A model generated the notes under the pieces. The model was given only the letters and a program-made list of their open reading frames with translations, ran no database searches and had not been told where the DNA came from. Below, one piece after another: positions 11,774-30,020 of a stretch of DNA of 64,000 bases (positions are counted from its first letter, which is position 1; every line of letters starts with the position of its first letter). Source of the stretch: Litomosoides sigmodontis (taxonomy: Eukaryota > Nematoda > Chromadorea > Rhabditida > Onchocercidae); NCBI GenBank assembly GCA_963070105.1, contig OY718807.1, forward strand, positions 7,603,983 to 7,667,982, read 5' to 3'. A program made the translations under genes and the position numbers.

Positions 11774-14700
11774 TCACTGGAAAAGCCGCCATTGGCAACG
11801 GCGTCCATAATTTGCCACTTGTGCACACGTCGGACAATTTACTTGCGTTAACACTACGTAAAGCTAGAAGTGCATAAACCGATGAGAGGCAGAGAGACAG
11901 AGTGAGAGGGAGAGAGAGAGAAAGAGACCTGAATGATGTGTATTCGCTAGAATCAAAATTGACTGTCAATTTAAAACATTTGCATAATTAATTAATTTTT
12001 TTTTCTAAATCTTTCATGGATTAATCAACCATTCACTGTTTCTCATAAATAATCGACAAATAACAATTATTTATTCTAAAAATTTTCTGTATTTTTTTAA
12101 AATTTAATTCTAAAGTTTTGAAATAAGAAATAGGAAAAAAATATTTTTTCAAAAAAAAAAAGAAAGTAACAAACTAGATTTTACAATACAGAATGCTTTA
12201 TCATATGTAAGATTGACGTAATTTTCAAATGGCTGCAAATTGTTATTTTGTGGACAACCTAAAAAGCATTTACGTATCAGAAACGGATAGCACGTCGTCA
12301 CTCGCTAACAAACTTTACATGCTAACTCCATTAGCATCATTTCTTTTGATGATAGCGAAACAAATATGTGACGATGTGGGAAAGAGGGAATAATTCGAAT
12401 TCGATGTATCCGATCATTTTTCATCCTCTTCTCTCTTCCCTTTTTTTTTTTGAATAAATAAGTAAATTTTGCAACGTTCGTAGGGAAGTGATTAGTACTT
12501 CATTAAAGTTAATATTATTTATTCGCATTAATCATTACTTTGTTAAACTATTGGAAAACGAAATTTTCCAACTATTATTTTACTCATTTTTAACTCAATT
12601 TACTGAAAAGAGGAAGAAATAAAATGTATTTGAATTGTTTCATCATTGAAATGTGGACACGTTATGTTGCCACGCCCTCACTCATTCACGTATTCACGTC
12701 ACCTTACCCATTAATATTGCAATGCTTACTGGCAAAAACTGTAATGATGAGTGGACTTACAGGCACGTTGCCATGTACGTTTATACTGCACTGTTGCAGG
12801 ACAACGTGTTGGTAACGTGATTTTTTCCATATTTCCAATTACTTTCACAATTCTTAAATTGTAATATCGTAGATAGGTGCTGGTGCCACATTGCTGATCA
12901 GTTTGCTTTTCAAATTCTATCCATTCAGACCACTGATAATTGTTAATTAAAACTAAAAATTTGCATTAGCACCTATTTATGGGCTTTCATTTGAGGACTA
13001 TTGTAAGGGAAAACAAACATTAACTTTAATTTAAGTACGCGAATGGACTAAGAATTTCAGTGTAATCGATTGAGAAAGGAAGGAATTTTTGCAAACCCTT
13101 GCAATTTGAGTAAATTTCAAATTCTGATTTTTCAGTGTAAGGCATCGAACGCACAACTAAACCAACACGATTCAAAAATAATTTATTAATGTTACTTGTC
13201 GCTAATGCAATCGCATACTGTAAAAGAAAACTTCTAAATCTTTACACTCTCAATTACTTTACGTATAGGAAAATTTGTTTTAAAAGGTATAACGAATGAA
13301 TTTAAAATTAATTATTTATTCCATTTAATACGATTAAAAATGTTGTGATTTTTTTTTTGTTTTAAGAAATGAATTAAAATGCTTGCAATATTTTAAAATT
13401 TAAAGTGCTATTTTACATCATAATTTGTAGCTTTTAGTTTCAGCAAACTAAAAGATGGCGGAAAGAGTCCAATAAAATGAAATAGATGTATGATGTTCAA
13501 TGCTATGCACAGTGATGCTATTGTTCCTTTAAAAATGATAAACCAGTATTCGGATTCTCGTATTACGTATGGCGTACGGAAATTACGTACGTCCACATTC
13601 AATTTGCTCTCTTCCGGCTCTAATAAAATGAGGAAGAAAGCAAGTGAGATGAAGCTGATAACAGATGATCATAATTTAGTTGCAAGTGAATGTTTTGATG
13701 TTGAAAATGCTGAGGCATAAATTATAGAAATTTGTTTAAATTGAATTTTATAAAACTAACCATCGAGTAATTTCCGTGTTACTAATTGCTTAGCTGCTCC
13801 ATCCTACAACGATAAAATAGTGCATTGTTATGTAAGAGTGAAAATGAAAGCTTAAATTAAGGATGAATTTGAAAAGAAGTTTTAGCCTGTAATTAGTGCC
13901 CCCTCTTTTAACTCTTTTTAGACAAATAAAATCAAGCGGTGATATTTAAATCTGTTTAAATGTTAACGTTAAATTTCACACAACTTTAACTGTAAATAAC
14001 ATTTCATTTAGTGTTTGAATTTAAATTTCAATATTAGTCCAACAACACTCTGATTCAATCGCCTTCCACTCTTTCCCTCCCTCACACAACACAGTTTTTA
14101 ATCATAAATTGCACTAATTTTTAAGTTTAAATTGATTTATATTTTCGTGTAAATTAATTCATTCTTTCTCCTTTTAATTGCCGTCATGCATAATTGCTTG
14201 TCAAAATATCGCAGGTAATACTCACCTGTTTCGTCGTTTCAGAATGCTCAGAGTCCACCGCCACGTCCAATGCTCTCATTGATACATCTGCAACAGGTAA
14301 TTTACTGTTTTGCTTGCATAAAAAAGTAAAATGAATTCGATAAAGTAAACTTCCTAGCTTCGTCAATTATAATTCACAATTAAATTTGTGATATTGAAAT
14401 TCATGTTAGCATAAATTTAGGCTTAGTAATGAATTATTACACTCTTTCTTAGGTGAATAATCATTTCAATGTTTTTAGAAATTTTCTATAAATAAATTAG
14501 CACGCCGTGCTGGTCAGTTATAATAATTGAAATTTTGATTAATTAGTTCAAAAGAAAAAAAAGGAGTAATTGGTGCCTGTTTCTTCTGCATGTGTTTGTT
14601 GAACAGCTGGAATTATTATCTGAAATGATTGAAAAACACTCCAATTCAGCAGCTCTAGCAATTTACGCATGCAAAGAATATTTTAAATTTAAATTAAATG

Positions 14701-16160
14701 ATAAAGCGATCCGTTGGAAGTGTTCGGAACTGCTCACCGGAATTTTCTCATTTGCTATAGCATTATTTTCTTCGTCATCTTGTGTAGGCTCGAGAATTGC
14801 TAATTGTTCTGTATGCAAAACTAATTTCAAAAGTAAAAAAAAGAATTTTGAAATAAAGCACAATGAAATGGATTTCTCACTGAGAGCTGTGTTCCAACGT
14901 TTTGTCAAATTTTTCAAAATTCACATTTTATTAAGAATGAAATTTAATCAAATATACAAAGTATGTTGGGAGTAATGTTAACAATAGATGCATCGATTAC
15001 TTTGTCTTTTTTTTTTGAGGAAATTAAAATGGAAAACAAAATGCTAATAGGACGAAGATGTAAGTGACCTGATTTTTTGCTGCGTCGTAGCTGTGGAAGA
15101 ACTTGCTGAATTTTATCAGCGAAGTAATTGAAGCCTTCTTTCAGTGCTTTCCAAGTTAGCTTCCGATTGCTATCACAATTCAATGCTATCACATGCATTT
15201 GCTATCATTAATGATAATGAAGGAGGAAAAGATGACCGACAAACATTTCCCACCACACTTTTGCATAATTAATTTAATTTGAGGAACGAAAGAGGGAGAA
15301 GTTGCAGAGTCGATTAATTATTTCGCATTTCATATTCGACGTTTACCCATTTGAAATTATCCGGATTAAAATTTTTCTCTCTGTGCCTTTTTAACAAAAA
15401 ACAAAAATGAGATGGAAATGAAATTTCAATTAAATATCAGAAGTGAAACATTTTATTTCTGCACACATATCATTTGATGTGTCCTCCTTATCAATTGTTG
15501 TTGCTTCAACTTCCCATGGGAAGAGCGTTTGCTAAAAGGAATTTGAAATCGTTCGTGGAGAGAGAGAGAGAGAAAGAGGGAGAGAAGAAAGAGAGAAGGA
15601 TGAAATTGTTCATTTAAATGTGCAAAAGGAAAAAAAATGGCATTCTCTCCCCTTCTATCATTCATTTTCACTGTCATTCTCTCCAATTTGTCTCTTTTTG
15701 TTTTTCATTTTAAACTTTTGTTTATGCTTTTTTTTACAGTTTTAAACATTGAGACTATTTATTGAATTTTATGCAAATTCAAGCTGGTGAAAATGTCATT
15801 TCTAAATTGACCAAATTTCTAATTGAATTGGTGAAATCGATGAAATGTCTCGGGAATTGAAAAACATTGATTAGAGTGCGCAAAGGCATCGTAGCAGTGT
15901 TATTGTTGCATGAAATTTGTTAGGATGGCTTTTCTCATTTCAATCTTTTCGCACTATACGATAAGGCATTGTTTAATTTCAAAAGTAATCTCACACCTTT
16001 GATATTATCTTACAGTTTACTCTGTCGATGGTGCAAGACATTCCTCACAAGACGTTAACTTGTTTCAAACATAGGTTTACAAAAGATTTCAAGTTTTGAA
16101 CAATTTTTTTAAAGCACTTACCGACATTTTGCCTCTTCAATTGCCAAATGAATTCATCCA
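11774..16160 (-). CDS. tentative multi-exon gene of unknown function (partial, 5' end not found)
   Basis: Candidate exons in coding order: 16122-16160, 16021-16043, 15069-15201, 14738-14808, 14577-14619, 14226-14287, 13761-13803, 13587-13619, 13097-13156, 12761-12790 and 11774-11817, which ends in TGA. Every junction is phase-compatible and most have good splice sites (GTAAGT, GTGAGC, GTGAGT donors; TTTCAG-type acceptors). Together they encode about 193 residues. The clearest pieces read DEFIWQLKRQNV, LTWKALKEGFNYFADKIQ, EPTQDDEENNAIANEKIP, MRALDVAVDSEHSE, DGAAKQLVTRKLLDE and VQYKRTWQRA. The protein is charged and hydrophilic, probably cytosolic or a cytoplasmic tail. The 14577 exon needs a GC donor. 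A further exon may lie at about 17990-18050 (FNYHHRHTDRLFDL). I do not recognise a family. The last three exons are the least certain. Confidence 0.42.
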
Positions 16161-16601
16161 CTAAGCAGAAATTGCGATGAAAAGTGAATTTAAATCGAAG
16201 TCAAACACAAAATCAAGAAATTTGCATAATTTCATCAAAATTAAATTATAAATATGCATATATTAGAATTGCAAATCCGCCCACTAGTTATTTAACGGTT
16301 TGCATAAATTGCGTCTATTTATATCATTTACTGTTATAACTACTTACTATTGATTATTATTGTTGTTGTTGTATTGCTAATTACTAATGCATCAATTAGC
16401 GCAACGCATATTTGAGTAATCAAACATTCAATGAAAAATGGATAATTCCACATTTATTAGTTCATTTTCAATTTCCTTCGACAACTAAAAACACTAGAAA
16501 GTATAAATCCATAAAATTTATGCAAAATTTCACATTATCTAAAATAACTTTACCATTTAACAAAGGTAAAAATGTGCAATGTTGGAGGTGCGGTAGGACA
16601 G

Positions 16602-16617
16602 TACCGTATATACGGTA
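16602..16617. repeat. perfect 16-bp palindrome nested in a larger inverted repeat
   Basis: TACCGTATATACGGTA equals its own reverse complement. Flanking copies of ACAGTAC and GTACTGT extend the symmetry. Confidence 0.7.
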
Positions 16618-17152
16618 GGATAAGAGTACTGTAGGACTTCATATCAAGTAAGTTCAATAACACATTTGACTTTTTCGTCACAACAGCAATTTGTTCTTCG
16701 TTTCTTTCCTTTTTCTTTTCCTTTCTTTTTTTTTGTAGAACTAAACTTCCCTTCTCAGCTATTCATTCCTCTTGCATTTTATTCGTCAATGGGAAATTCG
16801 AACGATAAATTTTAGTGAGTCTTCGCAACCATCCTTCTTCACACTGCAAACATTGGTTTCATTGCACGAATTATTTGAAAATTTTGAAACAAACTAAAAA
16901 TTTATTTGCTGACCGATCTTCATTTCAACAATTCATTCTTCTTCCATTTCTGTGTGATTATACTTGGTTTGATAAATGTAAATAGAAAGCAGTAGTTATA
17001 CCGTAACTATGATAACAATTACAGTAGTTGTGTTAATTACAGGACTAATTATATTATTTATGTGCTACAGAATTACACACTTTAGTATGTTATGAGAATG
17101 GAATTCAAAATCAAAATTTATGATTGATAACGCCGATGCATGCAACTCATTT

Positions 17153-17190
17153 GCATATGAAGTAGTGATGATGCATATGAAGTAGTGATG
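17153..17190. repeat. 18-bp direct repeat
   Basis: GCATATGAAGTAGTGATG at 17153-17170 and again at 17173-17190, two bases apart. Confidence 0.8.
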
Positions 17191-19877
17191 GTCATAATAT
17201 CGATTGCTTGGAAAGCAACATTCATTCAAAATGATTTCAATACTTTCATTAATTAGTTCGTTCCATTAATTCGATCATAGCATTGCAACTCATTTCATTT
17301 AACAAAGTGGGAAGTTAGAAGAGAGTTGGATTACTTTGCAATAACTGTCTGAGAGGAGCACTCGAAACTCTTATCGCCAGAACACTGATAACATTTCAAA
17401 AACTTGCATTACAATTTTATTGCTAAAATATTTAGATTAAACAGAGAATGAGGTTGGAAACTTAGCTAGAAAAACTACAAAAATATTTGAATAGAGCAAA
17501 AGTCGAATAGCTGTCAATATTAAAATAGAAAAATTATGAATGTCGTAAAAAAACAACAGTAAAATCAAATTTGAAATTTTTTTTCCGAAAAAATTATGAA
17601 AAGATCAATTCAAATTAACGTTTTAAAGCATAAAATATGTTTCATGAAAAATTTTTGCTCATAATTTACATAATTGCAAAAAATATCTTTTGCATAATAA
17701 AATTTGAAATTTCCTTTCAATATACCGACCAGGATTGGTACAATTGAAATACAAATGACCTTGAAATGATTATTTGTTCATTAATCATTGTGTAAATATT
17801 GTTGAACTAATCTTACGGATACTTTTACACGTACAGCTCACTCTCCTCTCAACCATTTAGTAAAAGAAAAACGAGCGATCAATTTGTGCATCTAAAAGAG
17901 GAGATGAATAACAAAAAAAAAGAATGAAATTAAAATTGAAATTAAATTTAGCTGGCAGGAAGTGCTGAACAACTAACCCTACAAGGTCGAACAATCTGTC
18001 TGTGTGGCGATGATGATAGTTGAATTTCGCAACGATAATGTCATCTACAAATGCAATTTGATCATTCATTTATTGAAATTATTCATTTCCAAAGAACGCA
18101 TGAAAAAAATATGCATTCATTCAAAATAATTTTTTTTCAAAAATTGTTGCATAATTGAAATTTAAAACTGGAATTTTTTCTATTAAATTATTAACGATGC
18201 GTAATGAAATTATATTGGAAAGCAATAGATAGCAATTGGAAATTATTATTTTCATAATTTGCGCATTCTCCAATTTCAATTACAGCAAACTTGTAATATG
18301 CATGGATATTGTCTATTTTTGTTTTGGAAATGTTGAATGAAAAAAAAAACAGTGAACTGGGAATTATCGTATGTATTTTGGAATAAAAGAAAAAAATTAA
18401 GCAAGAAAAAATTCGAAATAAAATGAAATGTAAAGTTGCAGTATGAATCTTTTTTTTTATTTTTCATCTTAATTCATTGGAAAAGAATGGATAAATAAAC
18501 AAATTAATGATTAGCATAAAATTTTAAACAAATGATATTGCACTAAGCAATTCAGAAAGATAATTTCATAGCATATTCAGGTGGAATAAAATTTCCATTG
18601 TAAGATTGAGTGATAAATGAGGAAGAAATAAATTGAAATTTTCACTTCATTTTTGCTGCATTGAATGGAAAATTAATAATTCCTCAGTGTCCTTTCCTCT
18701 TACCGCACCTGCCACTTCTTTTCTTCCTTTTCGTTAAGACAGCGGCAAAAGTAAAATTTCTGGCGCAAATAATTCACGAAAAAAAATCACATTGAAATTA
18801 ACTGAAATTCATGCAAAAGTTGTCAAACAGTATGAGCACATAATCTTACCAAAATTTTATGATCAAAAAAAATAGAAAGAAAGAATGAAAATCTTTTCTT
18901 TTAATTTTTTCAATTTGACGATCGATTAAAATAAAGTCAAATTTCTGAAATTCTCCTTCTTTCATTTAGCAAATAATATTTCGAAATATTATTTTTGATG
19001 TAGTGCTGTTACACTTGCAGATGAAAAATTATGAAAAATTGCTAAATTTCAAAAAATTTTGTTAAACTAAACACTCCGTTCTCGGTAATTTCATTTCATT
19101 CGTTGAAAATTTATAGATGAAATAGTTGAAATTAATTCATCTAATATTTATGCACCACATACATTCATTCATCTCTCTTTTTGAGTGCACAAAACAAAAA
19201 ATCCATAATTTTTGAATAGTGAAAATTTGAGATGAATCATCATACATCTCGTAGAGATTGAATTCTCACAGCGCAAATGCCATTAGGTGACATTTGCGCT
19301 AGGAAATATGATTTATTGCATTTAATAAACATTTACATGTCCGTCGTCTATTATTGGTTGTCGGTGATGATCAATGCTCCTCTCACACGGCAAACAGTGA
19401 AGAAGGAGGAGGCCAAGCAGATGGATCACATCGCTCATTTGTTTATATTATCTATAAATTTTAATTTAAAAAAATTAAAATTTTTGAAAAAAATATTTCA
19501 GGTGATTTCGACATTAATCAATTAATTAATTACTTTTTAACCAATTAACACAAATGAAATTAATTGAGAGAAATGTGATTGCAATAACTTGTAAGAGAAA
19601 TTACTATTTTCCATATAGTTGAGGATTTCGACTTATACTATTTATGGAAGGAACATACACACACGCAATAATACTATTGCATTTTAATTATATTCGTGAA
19701 ATTCCCTCACTCATTCATCACTACCATAGGTTACAGTGAATGGATTATACTTTCCTTTCAAATTATTACCAAAATCATTTAAATTATTCAAAAAAGAATG
19801 AAATTTTCTTCAAATTTATCATAAAATCAATCAATAAAGTTTTATTTTATACCTTTAAAAAATCATATATGCTATGT

Positions 19878-20134
19878 AGGTGTGTGTGTGTGTGCGTGTG
19901 TGTGTGTGTGTGTGAATCATACACATTCATCAATCTCTGCATGTTTCATAGTAAATAACATCGATTGCGTGAGTTGTTGCTTGTGTATATATATGTGTGC
20001 GTGTGTGTGCGTGTGTATGTGATGTGTGTGTATGTGTATGTGTGTGTATGTGTATGTGTGTGTATGTGTATGTGTGTGTATGTGTATGTGTGTGTATATG
20101 TATGTGTGTGTGTATGTGTGTGTGTGTGTGTATG
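19878..20134. repeat. (TG)n / (TGTATG)n microsatellite cluster
   Basis: A TG run at about 19878-19914 and a compound array of TG with TATG interruptions at about 19987-20134. Confidence 0.9.
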
Positions 20135-20770
20135 TAGGAGGGGAGATGGGGAAGAGGGTGGTTTATATATGTATATGCATTTACGGTCGATTGGTTAACA
20201 GATGTTACTACCAGTCGTTGTTGGGATCTAAAACTAGTCCCATTTGTCAACTAATGTCATCGTTTTACTAAAAATTTTCAACTTGTTTTAAATTTAAAAA
20301 TTTTCTGGTAAATAGGTGGTGGTAAGTTAGGAGAATCAATAAATTAGGTGGACGGATGAAATAATTTTGTTATTTAGCATATTATTGATTAAATTTTCTT
20401 TTTAGCAATAATACATTTAAATTTGTTTAAAAAAAAATCAAAAACTTAGACGGTTACCTGTTCACTAACCTATCGATCGCATTACTAATAGAAATGATTG
20501 AAATGTGGAAATGTTCCTACTCTCATTATTTATTGCAATTACTTCAAGACTTATTGTTACAAAAAAAAAGGAAGATAATTTCGTTCTGAAAATTTAAAGT
20601 AAAAATTTATTGAGTTAAAATAGACGATGCGGTTGCATTGAAATAGTTTAAAGTACATTGGTGCTTAGGAGAGTTCGAAATAACGAAATATTTGAGTGGA
20701 ACATTGTTCTGCTTGCTTACTTTATGCTTTAGCTGTGATATCGGTGCCAACCACATTTCTCCTCATTTCC

Positions 20771-20793
20771 TACTATTACTATTACTACCACTA

Positions 20794-20881
<88 letters not shown>

Positions 20882-20936
20882 ACTGCTTACTGCTTACTGC
20901 TTACTGCTTACTGCTTACTGCTTACTGCTTACTGCC
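20771..20936. repeat. compound (TAC)n and TACTGCT heptamer array
   Basis: A TAC array runs to 20880 and changes directly into eight units of the heptamer TACTGCT (20881-20936, last unit TACTGCC). The heptamer looks like an expanded imperfect TAC-derived unit. Confidence 0.9.
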
Positions 20937-21195
20937 ACTGTTACGTGTGTTACGACTTATCATTGCGACGTATTACAATCAGACTAGAAGCATTGTTTTT
21001 GTTTTTCAGTCTCTATGAATCGATGATATAAATGGAGTGATTGTGAAACACTTCCGTAGAGTGGATGGGAACATTTGAGAGGGATAAGCTGAGGAGGAAG
21101 TAATGCTTTTCGCTTTTCAAAAAATAAATAAATTTCTTGTTTACAATTTACTGTTTTGCAGCTATCGAATGAGTGTCAGCCGTCGTCCTCGTGCG

Positions 21196-21196
<1 letters not shown>

Positions 21197-21263
<67 letters not shown>
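21197..21263. repeat. (GT)n microsatellite
   Basis: About 32 uninterrupted GT units. Confidence 0.95.
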
Positions 21264-21269
<6 letters not shown>

Positions 21270-24200
21270 TACCGCCATCATCACCATCATCATCAGTTGA
21301 ACATTGTAATGTGTATGGATCGATTCACCACCAATTTCAATTTCATTCATATTTCATCTCTCTTCTGGTATAATGCGCAGCTAACGTACACTTACACCTA
21401 TACGTACTTACTTACACGTACACCTACCACTAGTCAACAATCACTTTCCACTTATTTATTACTTGTTAATTTCTTTCGCGCAACAAGTAATGAGTATTAT
21501 TACTGATGAGGCATTTCATAGAAGGCAATATGTTTACAGCTAACATTCTTTCCTCCTTAATGTTTGTAATTTCTGTGTAGCACAAATGGAAATTATCATG
21601 TAATTTTTATTCATATATGTGTGATTTTTTTTTGAATTCGAAAAAATATGGCCATATTACTATGACGGAATTAATTTAAATGTAATGTGAGCAGTGGAAA
21701 TTTTTGAACTAATATGCTATTGATTAAAAAAAAATTATTTTAAAAGAGCAAATGATGAAATTAATGCAATAAGGGATATTTTAATATTTTATATTAATTT
21801 TTATGTATTATGTAAATGAAATGATTAATGCACTCATAATAGAACGTAATGCAACAGTTGAATTGTTGATGATGAAATTGATAATGGGATGAAAGAGAGA
21901 GAGGGAGAGAGAGAGAGAGAAAGAGAGAGAGAGGTGGAACTAACTGTTCATGTATTTCACAATAATTATTACATCACATCATTTTGCCGACTCGTTTGTG
22001 CCTTTCAACATGATTGGTGAATTTTTGTGGCCTTATTGTTAGTGCTTCTGTTTCACTTTTACTCGTCTCACCTCTCTTCTCATTCTAATTTTCCAATTTA
22101 ACAGCAATATTCCTTACGTCTCAATGTAACCATTTTACAGTGTGACTTAAGATTTAAGTCAAAATACATCCCTTGTATCGTATAATTTGTAATTTTACAC
22201 TGTCTAAGATGTGACGAATTAAATGTTAAGAAAGAAAGAAAAAATCGTTGACGTGTGGGATATGTTTTTGGCGTCCAGATAACGTTTAATCTTACTGTAT
22301 AGATATGATACTCTACCAGTATTTCATACAGTTCATGAATAATAGTGCTAATTATCTTTTGTCCATGTATTTTTGCTCTTCATTAATCTATGTAAGTGAA
22401 AGTAACGATGGTGAAATGTTTGCAAATTTATGCTGCGGCAGCAATTGTACGACGATGAAGGATTAGCGAGATATAACGACTGTGACAGCTTAAAGGTAAC
22501 ATTTACCGCTCTTTCTTGTAGCAGCTTTGAGATTGATCACAATAAATACGACTTAGATGTAAAATTGGATGAATGGAGGAAATAAGCACACTGTGGAAAT
22601 ACGACACTAACAATAACGGGTCGGAGAAGGCGGAAGGATTGCTTGTCGGCCAGTACTTCGGTTCACTTCAAGCAAAAGAGGATTGGAACGCAGGAAGGAA
22701 GGAAGAATGAATGATGATATCTGCTCGACGTTATCATATTACCACAAATATCTTTTCGAAATTCCCAACTCATCTCATCCAGGCTCATAACTCGTTGGAT
22801 ACTTCTGCAATGCATCTAACTAGTATAAAGTAGTTCGAGTGGAAAGAAGAATATGAATAAGAGGAAAGGAAAGAATATCTCTCTCATATTGATTATCACT
22901 GAAGGGTGGATGGATCATACTGACAGAGATATCAGGCTATTGTCAATAGATGCTAACTGAAGTAAACATCAACCACTCATGGTGGTTCAACCACGCATCA
23001 ACCACTTCTCCCATGTAGGTCAACACTTTACCCGTAGGACGTAGCTCGTTTCGCAACGATCCCAACATCAATGTTTGATGGTTTGTTGCATTTCGCCGCT
23101 AACTGATCACCTTAGGTTGCGTCTGACATCGTAAAGTTCATCCTGCAATACTTTATCTGCATGATTTTGATGAATTGATTTTGCCCTGTTACTACTCAAT
23201 TAACTAATGTTTGTCCTGTTTACTACGTATTATTGCTGTTGATTATTGCCTGTTATGATTACTTATTATTCGTTATTTGTTGCTCATTGTCCATTGTCCA
23301 TTATTCATTATTTTTTTATTTATTATTCATTATTTACTTGTTGTTTACTTATCTATCATTTATTTACTATTATTTATTTATTCTTATTACATTTTTATTA
23401 TTTTTTAGTATCCGTGCTAGTCACTGTTTACCAGTTATTAATTGCTATTCATTGATTTATTGATTATTATTGTTATTGTGGTATCTATATTATTTAGGCC
23501 ATATTACCTTAACAAAATTCAATCTATTTATTCGATTGCTTTCTACCACTTTTGAAAATACTAATGTATAGATCAATTTATTCGAGATAACGAACAAGTT
23601 AATGGAACGTAACTACATTAAGTGAAGCATGATCAGTCAAAGTGGTCCTTGTCATCAGTATTTTGCAGTTTTGTCGATTCAAGTTAAATTGCTAGATGGT
23701 GTACAATATATTTTGCTTATCATGGTGAGCAGAAATAGTTGTATGGGACATGCTCTATTTATTTTTTACGTATAACGAGATGTATACGTGTGAAACTTTT
23801 CCATACTTCATGATATATCTGTCCAAGGCGAGCAATTTGCAGAGTCTAATTTGCTAGTGAATACCGAACTTAAAAGGTTGGAGGAGGAACGGTTAATACT
23901 TGATTCATTTCGAATATTTCTCTTATCAAATGAATCTCTAAGAGATTGTGCATGCTATGGAAAGATTATTTGGTGGTTGTGATATTCATGTTTCATGCCA
24001 GTGAGAGTGTGAATAATTTGAGATTAACAAGGGCAGCTCCGTGTTAATACATACGCCTTGTGAGTGTAAGCGTGACCACCTACCTTTTCATTATTGTCTC
24101 CCTCCCACTGACCGCTCTCTCTTCGTTGTTTACGGATGGATGCTTTTTCCAAATTTCACAATCTCAAGTCTGTCGTGCTGTTCGTTGTTGTTGTTCTTAT

Positions 24201-25174
24201 TGTTACTGTTCTACTCCGCCATCCTTGTCTTTTTCATCATCTGCTGGATTACGACCACAAATAAAAAGGCTCATATATTTTTTCCTTCATTTCCTTTAAG
24301 TCTGTTTCATCTAAGATAAATATCCATTTCCTTAGTTTTCTGATTGTAAAGTATGACCCATAGATTTACGACATTTTTTTCCATTTTTCAGTATAAGTAG
24401 GCATTGTGCTTACCCTATAAAAGGCTATCATTTTCATACATTTGGATATTCTTTGTGTGCTCTTCATTTGTCTCTGAATTCATCAAAAAAAAATTTTGTG
24501 TATTATCCTTCCTCTCATTTTTCCTTCTTGAGGATGCAAAGTAAAGAGCATAGATAAAGATCATTACTCGAGTTACAGTTATCCATTTTACTTGATGTAA
24601 CAACTGCCCAATCTCGAAGGTGGTCAACAAGTATTAATGAGATATGAGTTCAGAAAGTATTAATGAGATATGTGTTCTGTGATAAATTTTTCGATGAAGA
24701 AACTACAGAAAATTTATTTGGTGAAGTGAGTGGGTGGCAATGTTTGCAGAGTATGAGAGAGAGAGAGAGAGAAAGATGTGATTGTATGAGACATGAAATC
24801 AATTTAATATACATGTGTATGTTTTTAAAACTGCTGCAGTTACTAGTTGTTGGAAATTCATGTGATTATGTTCTTCCGTTGATGTTTTCACGTTGCATGC
24901 ATTCATCGGTTACAATACGTATGAGAACTGTGATGAAATACCGAAAATGATCTTTTTTTCAATTTGAGAGAGAAAATAACGAGGAGAGAACGGTGGATTA
25001 CTGAAGTGCAGGCACGGTGGCGGGAAGTAAGGAGCACTTGGGTACCGTCAAAAAGGCGAGCCCATCAAGAAAAGGGCTGCTGCAGTAATACGCAGTTAGC
25101 AGCAGTAGCAGCAGCAGCAGCAGCAATTGCAACCGTGATATCACCGTTGTCATCATCTATCATAATCACAAGAT

Positions 25175-30020
<4,846 letters not shown>

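Larger units (their letters stand above)
16161..25174. other. 9-kb gene-poor, microsatellite-rich stretch
   Basis: Mostly AT-rich DNA with AG/TC runs (for example near 21895-21935 and 24759-24775), TG, TAC and GT arrays and short direct duplications. It could hold 5' exons of the minus-strand gene or introns of the AMMECR1 gene, but I cannot chain any. Open frames within the microsatellites are artefacts. Confidence 0.4.

Noticed and set aside
11700..11969. Minus-strand open frame with KLWTPLP and SDIVKSYGIIAFEM, resembling a receptor guanylate cyclase or kinase-like domain
   Set aside because: The similarity covers one short stretch with the wrong spacing, and no neighbouring kinase or cyclase exons were found. 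The region fits better, in another frame, as the last exon of the tentative minus-strand gene.
13490..13720. Plus-strand 76-codon open frame opposite the tentative minus-strand exons
   Set aside because: No splice sites fit it, and the minus strand here gives a phase-consistent exon with a strong acceptor.
14592..14975. Plus-strand 127-codon open frame
   Set aside because: It overlaps minus-strand exons with good splice sites; its sequence becomes low-complexity and Lys/Phe-rich toward the end.
19930..20271. Open frames rich in Cys-Val or Thr-His over the TG arrays, and similar ones at 20692-21031 and 21103-21506
   Set aside because: Microsatellite translations without splice or family support.
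24415..24630. Minus-strand 71-codon frame ending in a hydrophilic, Asn/Glu-rich tail
   Set aside because: It reads somewhat like protein, but no start, acceptor or homology could be established.
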